From positions 1 to 64,000 of the forward strand of contig NZ_JAUTWS010000028.1 in assembly GCF_030657435.1 (NCBI RefSeq): a DNA stretch of 64,000 nt, in the 5' to 3' direction. Positions within the stretch are counted from its first letter, which is position 1, and every line of letters begins with the position of its first letter. Below the pieces are notes generated by a model. The model ran no database searches. It was given only the letters and a program-made list of their open reading frames with translations, and was not told the DNA's origin. The stretch is from Paracraurococcus lichenis. GTDB taxonomy: Bacteria > Pseudomonadota > Alphaproteobacteria > Acetobacterales > Acetobacteraceae. Shown here one piece after another: positions 43,598-52,690 of the stretch. Made by a program: the position numbers and the translations under genes.

Positions 43598-44968
43598 TCA
43601 GTCGCGGAAGGCGCGCCGCGCCGCGTGGCGGAACGGCGTCCAGAAATAGCTCAGCGGGGTGCGGTCCTCGCCGAGCACGTAAATCTCCACCGGCATGCCG
43701 GCGAAGAGCCTGACATCGGGGAAGCGCGCCAGCGCCTCCGGCGCCAGCTCCGCCCGCACGGTGTAGAACTGCGCGCCGTTCTGGTTCGTGCTGATGTCGG
43801 GCGCCACATGGATCAGCCGGCCGGGCAGCACCGGCAGCTCACGCATGCGGTAGGCCGTCAGGCGGAGATTGGTCCGCTGGCCGACCGCCACCTGCTCGAT
43901 ATCCGTCGGCTGGACCTGCCCTTCGACGATCAGCCGGTCATGCGCCGGGACCAGTTCCAGGATGGGCTGGCCGGCGCCGATGCTGCTGCCCGGCGAGAAC
44001 ATCTGGATGTTCGTCACCCGCCCTGCCTCGGGCGCCACCACCTCCCGCCGCGTCAGGATGTCCTGCGCGGCGCGGAGCTGCTGCGCCGCCGCGGCAACGG
44101 CCGCTTCCGTCGTCTGCACGTCGTTGGCGATGTCCGACAGCCGGGTGAAGCGCAGCGAGGCGAGCTGCTTCTCCGCCTGCGCCATCGCCTCGCGGAACTG
44201 CGTCTCCTGCGCGCCGGCGGAGCCGACGGTCGCGCCGAACATCGCCTCGTCGCGCTGCAGCTCCAGCACCGAGAAGCGGGAGGCGAAGCCCTGCACCAGC
44301 AGCCGGCTGAGGCCGGCGATCTGCTCGCGCACGGAGCGGAGCTGGCGCTCGGCGCCCTCCTTCTGCGCGCGCGCGCCGAGCATCTGCTCGCGCGCCTGGG
44401 TGACCTGCTTCTCCTGCGCCGCCACCTGGCTGTCGAAATTCGCCCAGCGCGCGGCGAAGAAGGCGCGCTCGGCCTCGAGGAAGACGGCGATCGCCGGGTC
44501 GGCGGCCGCGGCCTTCTCCAGGTCGGCCGGGAAGGACAGGCCGCGCCGGTCGTCCTGCTCGGCACGCAGCCGGGCGATGCGGGCGCGGCCGCTCCAGAAG
44601 GCGGCCTTGGCCTGGTCGGCCGCGGTCTCGGCCTGGGTCACATCGAGCAGGGCGAGGGTCTGCCCGGCCTCGACGGAACTGCCCTCCTTCACCATGAGCC
44701 GGCGCAGGATACCCGGCTCGAGCAGCGTCACCGTCTTCCGCTTGCCCTCGGGGATGAGCTGCCCGGTGCCGAGGACCGCCTGCTCGATATGCGTCATGGT
44801 CGCCCAGCCGCCGAGCGGCAGCAGGGTGACGGTGAGCGCGAGCAGGGCGCGGCGGGCGAGCCGGCCGACCGGCGGGGTGCGGATCGCCGCCTCGAGCTGC
44901 GCCTCGAGCGTCGGGCGCGGGAGCGGGGAGGGGAGCGGGATGGCCCCGCCGTGTTCAATGAGCTGCAA
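43598..44968 (-). CDS. HlyD-type type I secretion periplasmic adaptor
   Basis: A 456-residue membrane-fusion protein that links an inner-membrane ABC exporter to an outer-membrane TolC channel. After a short cytoplasmic N-terminus there is one membrane helix (ALLALTVTLLPLGGW). The lipoyl half-motif ILRRLMVKEGSSVEAGQTL follows, then long coiled coils (about 150-310), the second lipoyl half VVAPEAGRVTNIQ, and the beta-barrel domain. I place the start at a TTG (44968) behind GGAGA that overlaps the ABC gene by 14 nt, because no ATG fits. It is the last gene of the operon; no tolC gene is nearby. Confidence 0.85.
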   Translation of the reverse strand: MQLIEHGGAIPLPSPLPRPTLEAQLEAAIRTPPVGRLARRALLALTVTLLPLGGWATMTHIEQAVLGTGQLIPEGKRKTVTLLEPGILRRLMVKEGSSVEAGQTLALLDVTQAETAADQAKAAFWSGRARIARLRAEQDDRRGLSFPADLEKAAAADPAIAVFLEAERAFFAARWANFDSQVAAQEKQVTQAREQMLGARAQKEGAERQLRSVREQIAGLSRLLVQGFASRFSVLELQRDEAMFGATVGSAGAQETQFREAMAQAEKQLASLRFTRLSDIANDVQTTEAAVAAAAQQLRAAQDILTRREVVAPEAGRVTNIQMFSPGSSIGAGQPILELVPAHDRLIVEGQVQPTDIEQVAVGQRTNLRLTAYRMRELPVLPGRLIHVAPDISTNQNGAQFYTVRAELAPEALARFPDVRLFAGMPVEIYVLGEDRTPLSYFWTPFRHAARRAFRD

Positions 44969-46649
44969 GGCCGGTCTCCTGCATGGCGGCGCCGGGGCGC
45001 AGCGACTGCGCCTCCCAGGCACCCTTGGGGCCGAGGGTGAGGCGGATATCGGCGACATCCGACCAGGTCAGGGGCTCGTGCGTGACGACCAGCACCACGC
45101 CGCCGCGGGCGCGGGTGCGTTCGACCGCCGCGCGCATCTCCGTCCGGGCCGAGCCGTCGAGCCCGACCTCGGGCTCGTCCAGCACCAGCAGCGCCGGGTC
45201 GCCGTAAAGCGCGCGGGCGAGGCCGACCAGCCGCCGCTGCCCGGCCGAGAGGCCTGAGGTATGGCCGGCCGGCGTCTGGTAGCCGAGCGGGAGGCGGCCG
45301 ATCATCTCGTGTGCGCCGGCGGCGCGGGCCGCCGCCACCACCGCCTCGGGCGCCGCGCCCGGGCCGCGGCCGATATTGCCGAAGACGTCGTCGTCCAGGA
45401 GCTGCACGTCCTGCGGCAGGTAGCCGATCCGCGCGCCGAGGCTCTCCCGGTCGCAGCGCAGCGTGTCCTGCCCGTCGAGCAGCACGCGCCCGTCGGTCGG
45501 CGGCAGCAGGCCGAGCACGAGCCGCATCAGCGTGCTCTTGCCGACGCCGTTCGGGCCCTGGACGGTGCAGACCGCGCCCGGCGCCAGGTGCAGCGCGACG
45601 CCGCCGACGATCGGGGCTTCGCGCCGCGGCGGATGGAAGGCGACGCCGTCCAGCAGCAGCCCGGCCGGCGCGGCGGGATCGCGCGGCAGCGGCTCCGGCG
45701 CGGCCTCCTGGCGCATGACGCGGCGGAGCCGGCGCCAGGCTGCGACGCCGCCGGACCAGTTCTCCCAGGACTGGGTGAGGTGGGAGAAGGGCTGCAGCGC
45801 ATTCCCGCTGAGGAAGTAGACGCTGACCAGCATGCCGGCCGTCGCCGCCTGCTCGAACAGCAGCAGGCACACATAGACGAAGACCGCCATCTGGATCAGG
45901 TCGTGCAGCAGGTGCTCGATGGCCTGCACCGCCTTCGCCCGGTCGCGCGCGGCCTCGTCGAGCGCCAGCGCCGCGCCGTAGCGGTGCTGCCAGCGGGCGA
46001 GCGTCGCCGGCACCAGCCCGAGGCCGCGGACCAGGTCCGGGTGGGAGAGCTGGCTGCTCAGCTCGACCGCGCTGTCGCTGAGGGCCCGCGCGCCGGCCCT
46101 GGCCGCCGGATCGGCGACGCGGTGGACGAGCAGGCCGAGGCCGCCGACAGCCGCGGCGCCGCCGAGGCCGAAGAGGCCGAGTCCGGTATCGAGGCAGAAC
46201 ATGATGGCGATCGCCACCACCGCCCCGATCAGCTCGAGGAAGAGCAGCACCGAGCGGTTGGCGAAGAAGGACTGCACCCTCGAGATCTCACGCAGCACCG
46301 CGGTGCCCTGGGCGGTGTCGGTGCGCACCGCGTTGCGGACCGCGGCCTGCAGCGCCTCGACCTGCAGGGTGATCCCGAGCCGCTCGGCGATCGCGCCGAG
46401 GATGGCCGAGCGCAGATGGCCATAGCCCGCGCACATGACGACGATCAGGGCATAGAGCCCGGCGAAGGCGATGGCAGTCGCGCCATTCCGCGTGTCCATC
46501 ACGCCGTCGCTGATGTGCTTCATGACCAGCAGGAAGGCCAGGAAGGCGAGCTGGCTGGCGACCGTCAGCAGCACCAGGGCCAGCACCGCGCCCGGCGTGA
46601 CGCCGACATCCCGCAGCCGCAGCCCGGGATTGCGGAGGGCGGCGCTCAT
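44955..46649 (-). CDS. Type I secretion ABC transporter, second half-transporter
   Basis: A 564-residue ABC half-transporter of the PrtD/LapB type. Six hydrophobic helices occupy about residues 20-290. In the ATPase domain Walker A is GPNGVGKST (365-373), the signature is LSAGQ (in SGLSAGQRR), Walker B ends LVLDEPEVG with the catalytic Glu, and the switch His is in VVTHEPL. It overlaps the upstream half-transporter gene by an ATGA junction. The two proteins are clearly different, which suggests a heterodimer. There is no C39 peptidase domain. Confidence 0.87.
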   Translation of the reverse strand: MSAALRNPGLRLRDVGVTPGAVLALVLLTVASQLAFLAFLLVMKHISDGVMDTRNGATAIAFAGLYALIVVMCAGYGHLRSAILGAIAERLGITLQVEALQAAVRNAVRTDTAQGTAVLREISRVQSFFANRSVLLFLELIGAVVAIAIMFCLDTGLGLFGLGGAAAVGGLGLLVHRVADPAARAGARALSDSAVELSSQLSHPDLVRGLGLVPATLARWQHRYGAALALDEAARDRAKAVQAIEHLLHDLIQMAVFVYVCLLLFEQAATAGMLVSVYFLSGNALQPFSHLTQSWENWSGGVAAWRRLRRVMRQEAAPEPLPRDPAAPAGLLLDGVAFHPPRREAPIVGGVALHLAPGAVCTVQGPNGVGKSTLMRLVLGLLPPTDGRVLLDGQDTLRCDRESLGARIGYLPQDVQLLDDDVFGNIGRGPGAAPEAVVAAARAAGAHEMIGRLPLGYQTPAGHTSGLSAGQRRLVGLARALYGDPALLVLDEPEVGLDGSARTEMRAAVERTRARGGVVLVVTHEPLTWSDVADIRLTLGPKGAWEAQSLRPGAAMQETGLAAH

Positions 46650-48379
46650 CGGGCGGCCGCCACCGGGCGGCGTGCCCGGTTGCCCCGATGGCTGCGGCCT
46701 TCCAGCCGCGGCTGCTCCTCCCCGGTCGGCACCAGGCTGCCCTGGCGGACCGCCAGCACGCGATCGGCGATGGCGATCAGGCTCGGCCGGTGGGTGGTGA
46801 AGACCACCGCCGCCCCCTCGTCCCGCAGCCGCCGCAGCAGCCGGCCGACCTCCGCCTCGCCCTCCGCATCCAGGGAGCCGGCGAGCTCGTCGAGCAGCAG
46901 CACCTGCGGGCGGCCATAGAGCGCGCGGGCGAGCGCGATGCGGTGGCGCTGGCCCATGGAGAGCTGGTGGTTCTGCACCAGCGGCGTCGCATAGCCGAGC
47001 GGCAGGCCGATGATGGTCTCATGCGCGCCGGCGCGGCGCGCGGCCTCGATCACCTCGGGCATGTCGGGATCCTCCAGCCTGGCGATCGCCTCGGCGACGG
47101 TGGCGCGGGAGAGCTGCGGATCCTGCGGCAGGAAGCCGACATGCCGTGCCAGCTCGCGGCGGTCCCACTGGCTCGTGGCATGGCCGTCGAGATAGGCGCC
47201 GCCGCCGCCCGGCCGCAGGATGCCCATCAGTAGGCGCAGCAGCGTGCTCTTGCCGCTGCCCGAGGGGCCGATGACGGCGACGATCTCGCCGGCGCCGACC
47301 GTCATGTTCAGGTTGCGGAACAGCGCGGGCTGCGGGCCGCGATAGCCGAAGGAGAGATGCTCCGCCGTCAACCGCACCGCCGGGCGCGGGAAGGCGATGC
47401 CCTCCGGGATGGCGGCGGTGCTGCGCACCATCTCGCGCAGCCGGCGCCAGGCATCCAGGCCCTCGCTCAGCGTGCGCAGGTTGGCGCCGAGGCCCATGAA
47501 GGGCCCGACCACCATGCCGATCACCAGGATCGAGCTGGCGAAGGCCATGTTGACATCCGCGCCCATGAGCATGAGCGCCGCCATGATGAAGAGGATGCTG
47601 CCGCGGAACACGCCGTTCAGGACCTCGAGCGCGGTCTTCAGCCGCTCGGCCCGGCGCTCATGCGCCCAGGCCTCGGCCGCGCCCTCGGTCGCCGCCTCCA
47701 ACCACTGCCGCGAGAGGCGCGGCAGCATGCCCATGGCCAGCACCGCCTCGCCGGAGCGCATGGCATCGGCGGCCAGGCCGAAGGCGCGCACCTTGGCCCG
47801 GCCCGCGACGGTGGCGGCACCCTGGCCGGCGCGCGTCATCAGCAGGCTCACCACCGCGCCCAGCACGCAGAAGCCGACCGACAGGACGAAGGCGGCCCAG
47901 TGCAGGGCGCAGATGAGGGCGAGCAGCAGCGGCGCCGACAGCAGGCCGACCGCGATATGCGGCAGCTCGCCGGAGAGGGCGCGGCGGATCTGCTCGATCG
48001 CCTCGATCGCCGCGTTGGAGAGCACCTCTGGCCGGCCGGCGCGCTGCGAGGTGCAGAGCACGACCGGCACGACCAGCCGCTCCGCGACATAGCGCGAGAC
48101 GGCGGCGACGGCCCGCTGCTGCAGCAGCTTCAGCACCGTCGCGGCGACCAGGGCGATCACCCAGAAGACGGCGGCGGCGAAGAGCGTGTCGCGGCTCAGC
48201 GTGGTCGGGATCAGGGCGAAGAGGCTGGTCTTGTTCATCAGGATGGCGAAGCCGAGCAGCGTGCTCGCCACGCCGAGCCCCAGCATGAGCGTGATCCAGC
48301 CGCCGATGACCCGCAGCGTGTCCTCGATGGCCGCGCGCAGCAGCGCCTCCGCCGAGGCGGTCCCGTTCTGGGCTGCCAT
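46646..48379 (-). CDS. Type I secretion ABC transporter, first half-transporter
   Basis: A 577-residue ABC half-transporter with about six membrane helices (25-300). In the ATPase domain Walker A is GPSGSGKST (371-379), the signature is LSMGQ (in NHQLSMGQRHR), Walker B ends VLLLDELAG with the catalytic Glu, and the switch His is in FTTHRPS. Both ATPase sites of the pair look competent. It overlaps the second half-transporter by ATGA and starts 5 nt after the coiled-coil protein gene. The expected product is a PrtD-like exporter with an unknown cargo. Confidence 0.87.
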   Translation of the reverse strand: MAAQNGTASAEALLRAAIEDTLRVIGGWITLMLGLGVASTLLGFAILMNKTSLFALIPTTLSRDTLFAAAVFWVIALVAATVLKLLQQRAVAAVSRYVAERLVVPVVLCTSQRAGRPEVLSNAAIEAIEQIRRALSGELPHIAVGLLSAPLLLALICALHWAAFVLSVGFCVLGAVVSLLMTRAGQGAATVAGRAKVRAFGLAADAMRSGEAVLAMGMLPRLSRQWLEAATEGAAEAWAHERRAERLKTALEVLNGVFRGSILFIMAALMLMGADVNMAFASSILVIGMVVGPFMGLGANLRTLSEGLDAWRRLREMVRSTAAIPEGIAFPRPAVRLTAEHLSFGYRGPQPALFRNLNMTVGAGEIVAVIGPSGSGKSTLLRLLMGILRPGGGGAYLDGHATSQWDRRELARHVGFLPQDPQLSRATVAEAIARLEDPDMPEVIEAARRAGAHETIIGLPLGYATPLVQNHQLSMGQRHRIALARALYGRPQVLLLDELAGSLDAEGEAEVGRLLRRLRDEGAAVVFTTHRPSLIAIADRVLAVRQGSLVPTGEEQPRLEGRSHRGNRARRPVAAAR

Positions 48380-48384
48380 GCCGG

Positions 48385-49107
48385 TCAGACCAGGCGATGC
48401 GCGATGGCGGCGGCGAGCGCGCCGGCCGAGAGGCTGGCGAGCAGCGCGTAGAGCACGGCCTGCCAGGCATCCACGCCGGTCCTCTGCGGCGGAGGCGCCT
48501 CCGCGGCGAGGTCGCCGAGCTGCGAGTCGAGCCGCGTCAGCCACAGCTCGAGCTGCCCGATGCGCGCCTGCAGCGTCTCGCCGACCCGGCCGGCGGATTC
48601 GATGACCTCGCCGGGCGGCAGGCGGTCGAGCCGGTCGCGCAGAGTCGCCAGTTCCTGCTTCAGCTCGCGCTGCTCCGTCGCCACGCCGTCCACCATGCGC
48701 TGGACGGGGTTGCCGGCCGGCGCCTCCTCGCGCCGCGGCAGGCGGGCGGCGATCTGGAATTCGCGCCCGTCGAGACCGAAGGCGACCACCGTCGCCTCTT
48801 GCAGCCGGCCGCGCACCTCCGGGCTCAGCGGCAGGTCGAAGGCATGCGCGCCGTCGCCGATCCCGGCCTTGGCCAGATCGGGGCGCGGGCGGTCGGCGAT
48901 GCCCTCCGCCACCGTCTCCCCGGCGATGCGCAGCGCGACGGTGACGCGGTGCTCGGGATGGCCGAAATCCCAGGCCCAGCCGAGCAGGCGGTCGGGCGTC
49001 ATGTTGTCGATGACGCCGCGGACATCGGAGGTGCGGCCCACCAGCTTGGGGCGCTCGGTCACGCGCTCGGCATCCGGGGCGGATGCGCCCGGCTTGGTCA
49101 TGATCAT
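48385..49107 (-). CDS. Membrane-anchored coiled-coil protein with a GW..D beta-module
   Basis: A 240-residue protein of unknown function embedded in the secretion operon. Residues about 28-95 form a beta-rich module (RLLGWAWDFGHPEHRV then ADRPRPDLAKAGIGDG). Similar modules are common in alphaproteobacterial glycan-related proteins and a variant occurs in the GT2 of this operon. A coiled coil follows (about 130-200), and a single C-terminal membrane helix (214-237, YALLASLSAGALAAAIA) ends the protein. It lies between the GT4 and ABC genes with gaps of 31 and 5 nt. It could be a scaffold or cargo-handling factor; that is inference. Confidence 0.72.
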   Translation of the reverse strand: MIMTKPGASAPDAERVTERPKLVGRTSDVRGVIDNMTPDRLLGWAWDFGHPEHRVTVALRIAGETVAEGIADRPRPDLAKAGIGDGAHAFDLPLSPEVRGRLQEATVVAFGLDGREFQIAARLPRREEAPAGNPVQRMVDGVATEQRELKQELATLRDRLDRLPPGEVIESAGRVGETLQARIGQLELWLTRLDSQLGDLAAEAPPPQRTGVDAWQAVLYALLASLSAGALAAAIAHRLV

Positions 49108-49138
49108 GCTCGTGGCTTCCCTTCCAGCGGCGGGCGGG

Positions 49139-50383
49139 TCACGCGGCGCGCGCGCCCAGGGTGTCCCGGTAGAGGTCGAGGTGGCGGCGCGCGGCCTCTT
49201 CGACCGACAGCGGCGGGCGGATGCCGGCGACCAGCCGGTCCCAGAGCCCCGCCTGCTCGATGGCCCCGCGCATCACCTGCGCGAGGCCGGCCGGGTCGGC
49301 GACCGGGGCATGCAGCCCGTCCACGCCGTCCCGGATCATCTCCGCCATGCCGCCGACATTCCCGCAGATGACGGGGCGGCGGTGGAGGAAGGCTTCCTGC
49401 ACCACGAGGGGCGCGTTCTCCCACCAGACGGAGGGCACGACGACCCAGTCCACCCGGGCCATCAGCCCGGGCAGCTCGGCCGGGCCATAGGCGCCGCGGT
49501 GCCGGGCCTCCGGCGCGGCCTCGAGGCCGGCCTTGAAGCCCTCGCGGAAGCTGTCGGACTGGTAGGCCGCGCCGCCATGCAGCGTGACGGCATGCGCGAC
49601 CCCGGCCTTCGACAGGCGGCGCGAGGCCTCGAGCAGCACGAGGCCGCCCTTGAAGCGGTTCACATGGCCGAAGAAGCCGAAGCGGTCGCGCCGCCCGTCC
49701 GGCGCCTCCCGGTGCGGTGCGGGCGCGGCCGGCGCGATGCCGTTGCGCATCACCATGACCCGCTGCGCCGGCCAGCCGGCGGCGATGTAGCGCTCGCGGG
49801 CGAACTCGCTCGGCGTGAGGATCCGGTCGAAGCCGCCCAGCACGTCGCGCAGCTGCAGGCCGCGCATGACCAGGTCGGCGCCCGTGCGCTGCGGGAAGCA
49901 GCCCTGGCAGCGGTCGAGCGTCGGGCCGCCGCAGAGCCGGCCGTCGATGGTCAGCAACTGGCCTTCCTGCGGGCAGAGCGGGAAGAAGTCGTGCGCGGTG
50001 AAGATCAGCCTCGCCCGCGGCGCGGCGCGGCGGATCAGGTCCACCGCCTCCACGCCCCATTGCAGGAGGTGGTGGACATGCACGATGTCCGGCCGGAGCT
50101 GCTCGATCACCGGGGCGAGGGAGGCGAGGCCGTAGCTGTCGGGCTGGGAGAGGTTGAACCGGTCGAAATTGCCGAGCCAGACGAGCGCCTCGTCCTTCGC
50201 CGCGCCGATGCCCTGCAGCAGGGTGCCCGGCCGGCGCTCCCGGTGCGCGCCGGTGACGGCGGCGAGGAAGAGGCCCTCGACGCCGTGCCGGTCGCGCAGG
50301 GTGCGGAACAAGCCCTGCGCGAAGACCTCCGTGCCGCCCGGCTGCAGGCCGGGATGGTTGTGGCAGAGGAAGAGCACGCGCAT
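49139..50383 (-). CDS. GT4-type glycosyltransferase
   Basis: A 414-residue GT-B glycosyltransferase of the GT4 family. The N-terminal domain starts VLFLCHNHPGLQPGGTEVFAQ-like, with the Gly-rich loop that contacts the donor. A zinc-like CGGPTLDRCQGC segment lies near residue 150, as found in many GT4 enzymes of surface-glycan loci. The C-terminal domain has FFGHVNRFKGG and the E-x7-E type motif in WWENAPLVVQEAF near 330. It overlaps the GT2 stop by a TGATG junction. It probably extends a surface glycan. Confidence 0.87.
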   Translation of the reverse strand: MRVLFLCHNHPGLQPGGTEVFAQGLFRTLRDRHGVEGLFLAAVTGAHRERRPGTLLQGIGAAKDEALVWLGNFDRFNLSQPDSYGLASLAPVIEQLRPDIVHVHHLLQWGVEAVDLIRRAAPRARLIFTAHDFFPLCPQEGQLLTIDGRLCGGPTLDRCQGCFPQRTGADLVMRGLQLRDVLGGFDRILTPSEFARERYIAAGWPAQRVMVMRNGIAPAAPAPHREAPDGRRDRFGFFGHVNRFKGGLVLLEASRRLSKAGVAHAVTLHGGAAYQSDSFREGFKAGLEAAPEARHRGAYGPAELPGLMARVDWVVVPSVWWENAPLVVQEAFLHRRPVICGNVGGMAEMIRDGVDGLHAPVADPAGLAQVMRGAIEQAGLWDRLVAGIRPPLSVEEAARRHLDLYRDTLGARAA

Positions 50384-52581
50384 CAGCGGCGCCCCATGCG
50401 GGCCATCAGCGCCGCGATGTCGGCATCCCAGCGGCGATGGTGCAGGCCGCGGTTGTAGGTGGCGGCCAGGCTCTTCGTGTAGCCGCCATGGTCGCGGATG
50501 GACTGCCGCTCGAAGTGGTAGAGCTCGCTGCTCGGGACATAGCCGATCTCGCCGCCATCGGCGCGCAGCCGGAGGCAGAGGTCGGAATCCTCGTAGTCGC
50601 CGATGACGTAGTCGGTGCTGATGCCGCCGACCGCCTTCCAGGCCTCGGTGCGGACGCAGAGCGCGGCGCCGGTCACGCCCGGCACGCGGCGGGCGCGCTG
50701 CGCCGCCGGCCAGTCGCGCGGATGGCCCTTGAAGTAGTGGTCGTTGAACCACTCCGCCTCGCCGGGCATGCGCAGGAAATAGAGGCCGGCATGCTGCAGC
50801 GAGCCGTCCTCGAAGAGCAGCTTCGGGCCGACCGCCGAGAGCACCTTCTGCCGCCGCAGCGCCTGCAGCATGGGCGCGAGCCAGCCGGGCGCGGCCGGCA
50901 CGACGTCCGAGTTCAGGAGCAGCAGGACCGGCGCCCGCGCCTCGGCGGCGCCGGCATGGCAGGCGGCGCCGTAGCCGTAGTTGCGCGGCTGGATCACCAG
51001 CGTGAGGGGCTGGCGGTAGAGGCGGGAGAGGCCGCGATAGGCGTGCTCCACCTCGTCGCGCTGCTCCGGGCTGTCGAGCACGTAGATCAGCTCGGCCGCG
51101 CGCAGGCCGGGATCCCTGGCGAAGGCGGCGAACTGGTGCCGCAGGAAGTGCAGGTTGCGGTAGATCGGGACGATGACGGCGGCGGCGGGGTCGCGGACCG
51201 GCTCGCCGATGCGGATCGCCTCCGCCGCGCCGCGGCCGGCCATGACCAGGGCATGCAGCCGCTCGACCGGCGGGGCGATGGCGCGCGCCATCAGCTCGGG
51301 CGTCGCATGCGGCGGGGCGATGGCGGAGAGGATGGCGTCGCGCGCCGCCTGCGGATGCAGCAGCCCGGGCGGGGCGACCAGCGTCACCTGCTCGCCGGTG
51401 CTGAGGCCGAGGCGGAGCCGCCACTGCGCCGCGGGCTGCGCCGCGCCCTCCGGCAGGTGCAGGGCGAAGCCGGCCCGCGCATCGGCATTGCCGTGCGGCG
51501 CGCCGGCGAACTCCTTCACCAGGTCGGGGCGTGGAAAGCGCAGCAGCGCGGCCTGCGGCAGCCGCTGCTCGCCGAAGGGGCTGACCAGCGTCAGGCTGGC
51601 GACCAGGCCGAGCGGGTCGCGCAGCCAGCCGCGCAGGAAGACGCCGCCGGCATGGTCGGGCACCGCCAGGTCGAGGCCGGCGCCGAAGGGCTGCCCGGGC
51701 GCCGCGTGCTGCCGGGTGCGGGCGATGGGCTGGAGGAGCTGCTGGTCGCGCAGCAGCCGGCGAATCGGCGCCTCGGTCGCGGCGCGGCGTGCCAGCGCGG
51801 CCTGGGCGGCGCGCTGCAGGCCGCGCGCCCCCGGTTCCCGGCTGCGGGCGAGCTGGGCGAGGCCCGGCAGCCGCCGGGCGGGCAGGGCGAGGCGGACCAG
51901 CTCGCCCCCGGAGGTCAGCAGCCAGCCCCCCTCCGGTCCCGGATCGGGCAGGATGGCGGTGTCGCCCTCCGCCGCGATGCGCTGGATGCGGCGCCGGCCG
52001 AGCAGGACGAGCGGCCCGGCGCCGAGACCGGGGGGAAGGGTGACGTACACGGCGTCCTGGCCGCAGCGCACCGCGGCCTGGGCGAGGGGCGCCTCCGCGC
52101 CGAGGGCTGCGGCCATGCGCAGGCAGCAGCCGGCGAAGGCGGCATCCTCCGCCGCGCGGAAGATGCCGAGCGCCTTGCCGGTGAGGAAGCGCAGGAGTTG
52201 CAGGTGCGCCGCGGGCTCCTCCGTGCCGAGCAGCGCGGCGGCATCCGTGGCGGCCTGCAGTGCGAGCCGGCAGGCCGTGCCGGAGGCGGCCGCGAGGCGC
52301 AGCGTCGCCCCTGCCTCCAGCCCCGGCTGGCTGCGGGCGAGCAGCAGGTGCAGCTTCCCGGTGCCGAGCGGGATCGCCTGCCAGGAGAGGGGGGGCCGCA
52401 GCGGCCCGGCCGCGCCGGAGAGCGTGGCCTCGGCGAGCCGGTCGATGCCGGGCGCCTCGTGCAGGGCCAGCAGGGACAGTCCCGACGACAGCGCCAGCAG
52501 CCCTGCCGTGGCCTGTGCGGCGGCCATGGCGTTCGGCATCGCCAGCCCGTCGGCCGTACCGGTGAGGAGACCCGCGCTCAT
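50383..52581 (-). CDS. Large GT2-type glycosyltransferase with N-terminal extension
   Basis: A 732-residue protein with a GT2 domain at about 467-700: VIVPIYRNLHFL at 470-481, the donor-binding LLLLNSDVVP near 540, and the acceptor-side GDYEDSDLCLRLR near 650. The first 450 residues are unusual, rich in Ala and Leu. Residues 315-378 form a beta-module (RGWLRDPLGLV, then RFPRPDLVKEF, then GFALHLP) related to that of the coiled-coil protein in the same operon. It is the first gene of the six-gene operon. Acceptor and sugar are unknown. Confidence 0.85.
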   Translation of the reverse strand: MSAGLLTGTADGLAMPNAMAAAQATAGLLALSSGLSLLALHEAPGIDRLAEATLSGAAGPLRPPLSWQAIPLGTGKLHLLLARSQPGLEAGATLRLAAASGTACRLALQAATDAAALLGTEEPAAHLQLLRFLTGKALGIFRAAEDAAFAGCCLRMAAALGAEAPLAQAAVRCGQDAVYVTLPPGLGAGPLVLLGRRRIQRIAAEGDTAILPDPGPEGGWLLTSGGELVRLALPARRLPGLAQLARSREPGARGLQRAAQAALARRAATEAPIRRLLRDQQLLQPIARTRQHAAPGQPFGAGLDLAVPDHAGGVFLRGWLRDPLGLVASLTLVSPFGEQRLPQAALLRFPRPDLVKEFAGAPHGNADARAGFALHLPEGAAQPAAQWRLRLGLSTGEQVTLVAPPGLLHPQAARDAILSAIAPPHATPELMARAIAPPVERLHALVMAGRGAAEAIRIGEPVRDPAAAVIVPIYRNLHFLRHQFAAFARDPGLRAAELIYVLDSPEQRDEVEHAYRGLSRLYRQPLTLVIQPRNYGYGAACHAGAAEARAPVLLLLNSDVVPAAPGWLAPMLQALRRQKVLSAVGPKLLFEDGSLQHAGLYFLRMPGEAEWFNDHYFKGHPRDWPAAQRARRVPGVTGAALCVRTEAWKAVGGISTDYVIGDYEDSDLCLRLRADGGEIGYVPSSELYHFERQSIRDHGGYTKSLAATYNRGLHHRRWDADIAALMARMGRR

Positions 52582-52690
52582 GCGGGTCTGTTAGGTGGCG
52601 ATTATTGCCGGTCTCTGGATCGCGAGGTGATTGGTATACGATAGCGGCCGCGGGTTCGCGCCGGGGGCGAGCCGCGCCCGGCCGCGCCGG

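Noticed and set aside
43598..48379. RTX toxin secretion system
   Set aside because: No glycine-rich nonapeptide repeats or C39 domain are present, and no toxin gene is near, so the cargo class is left open.
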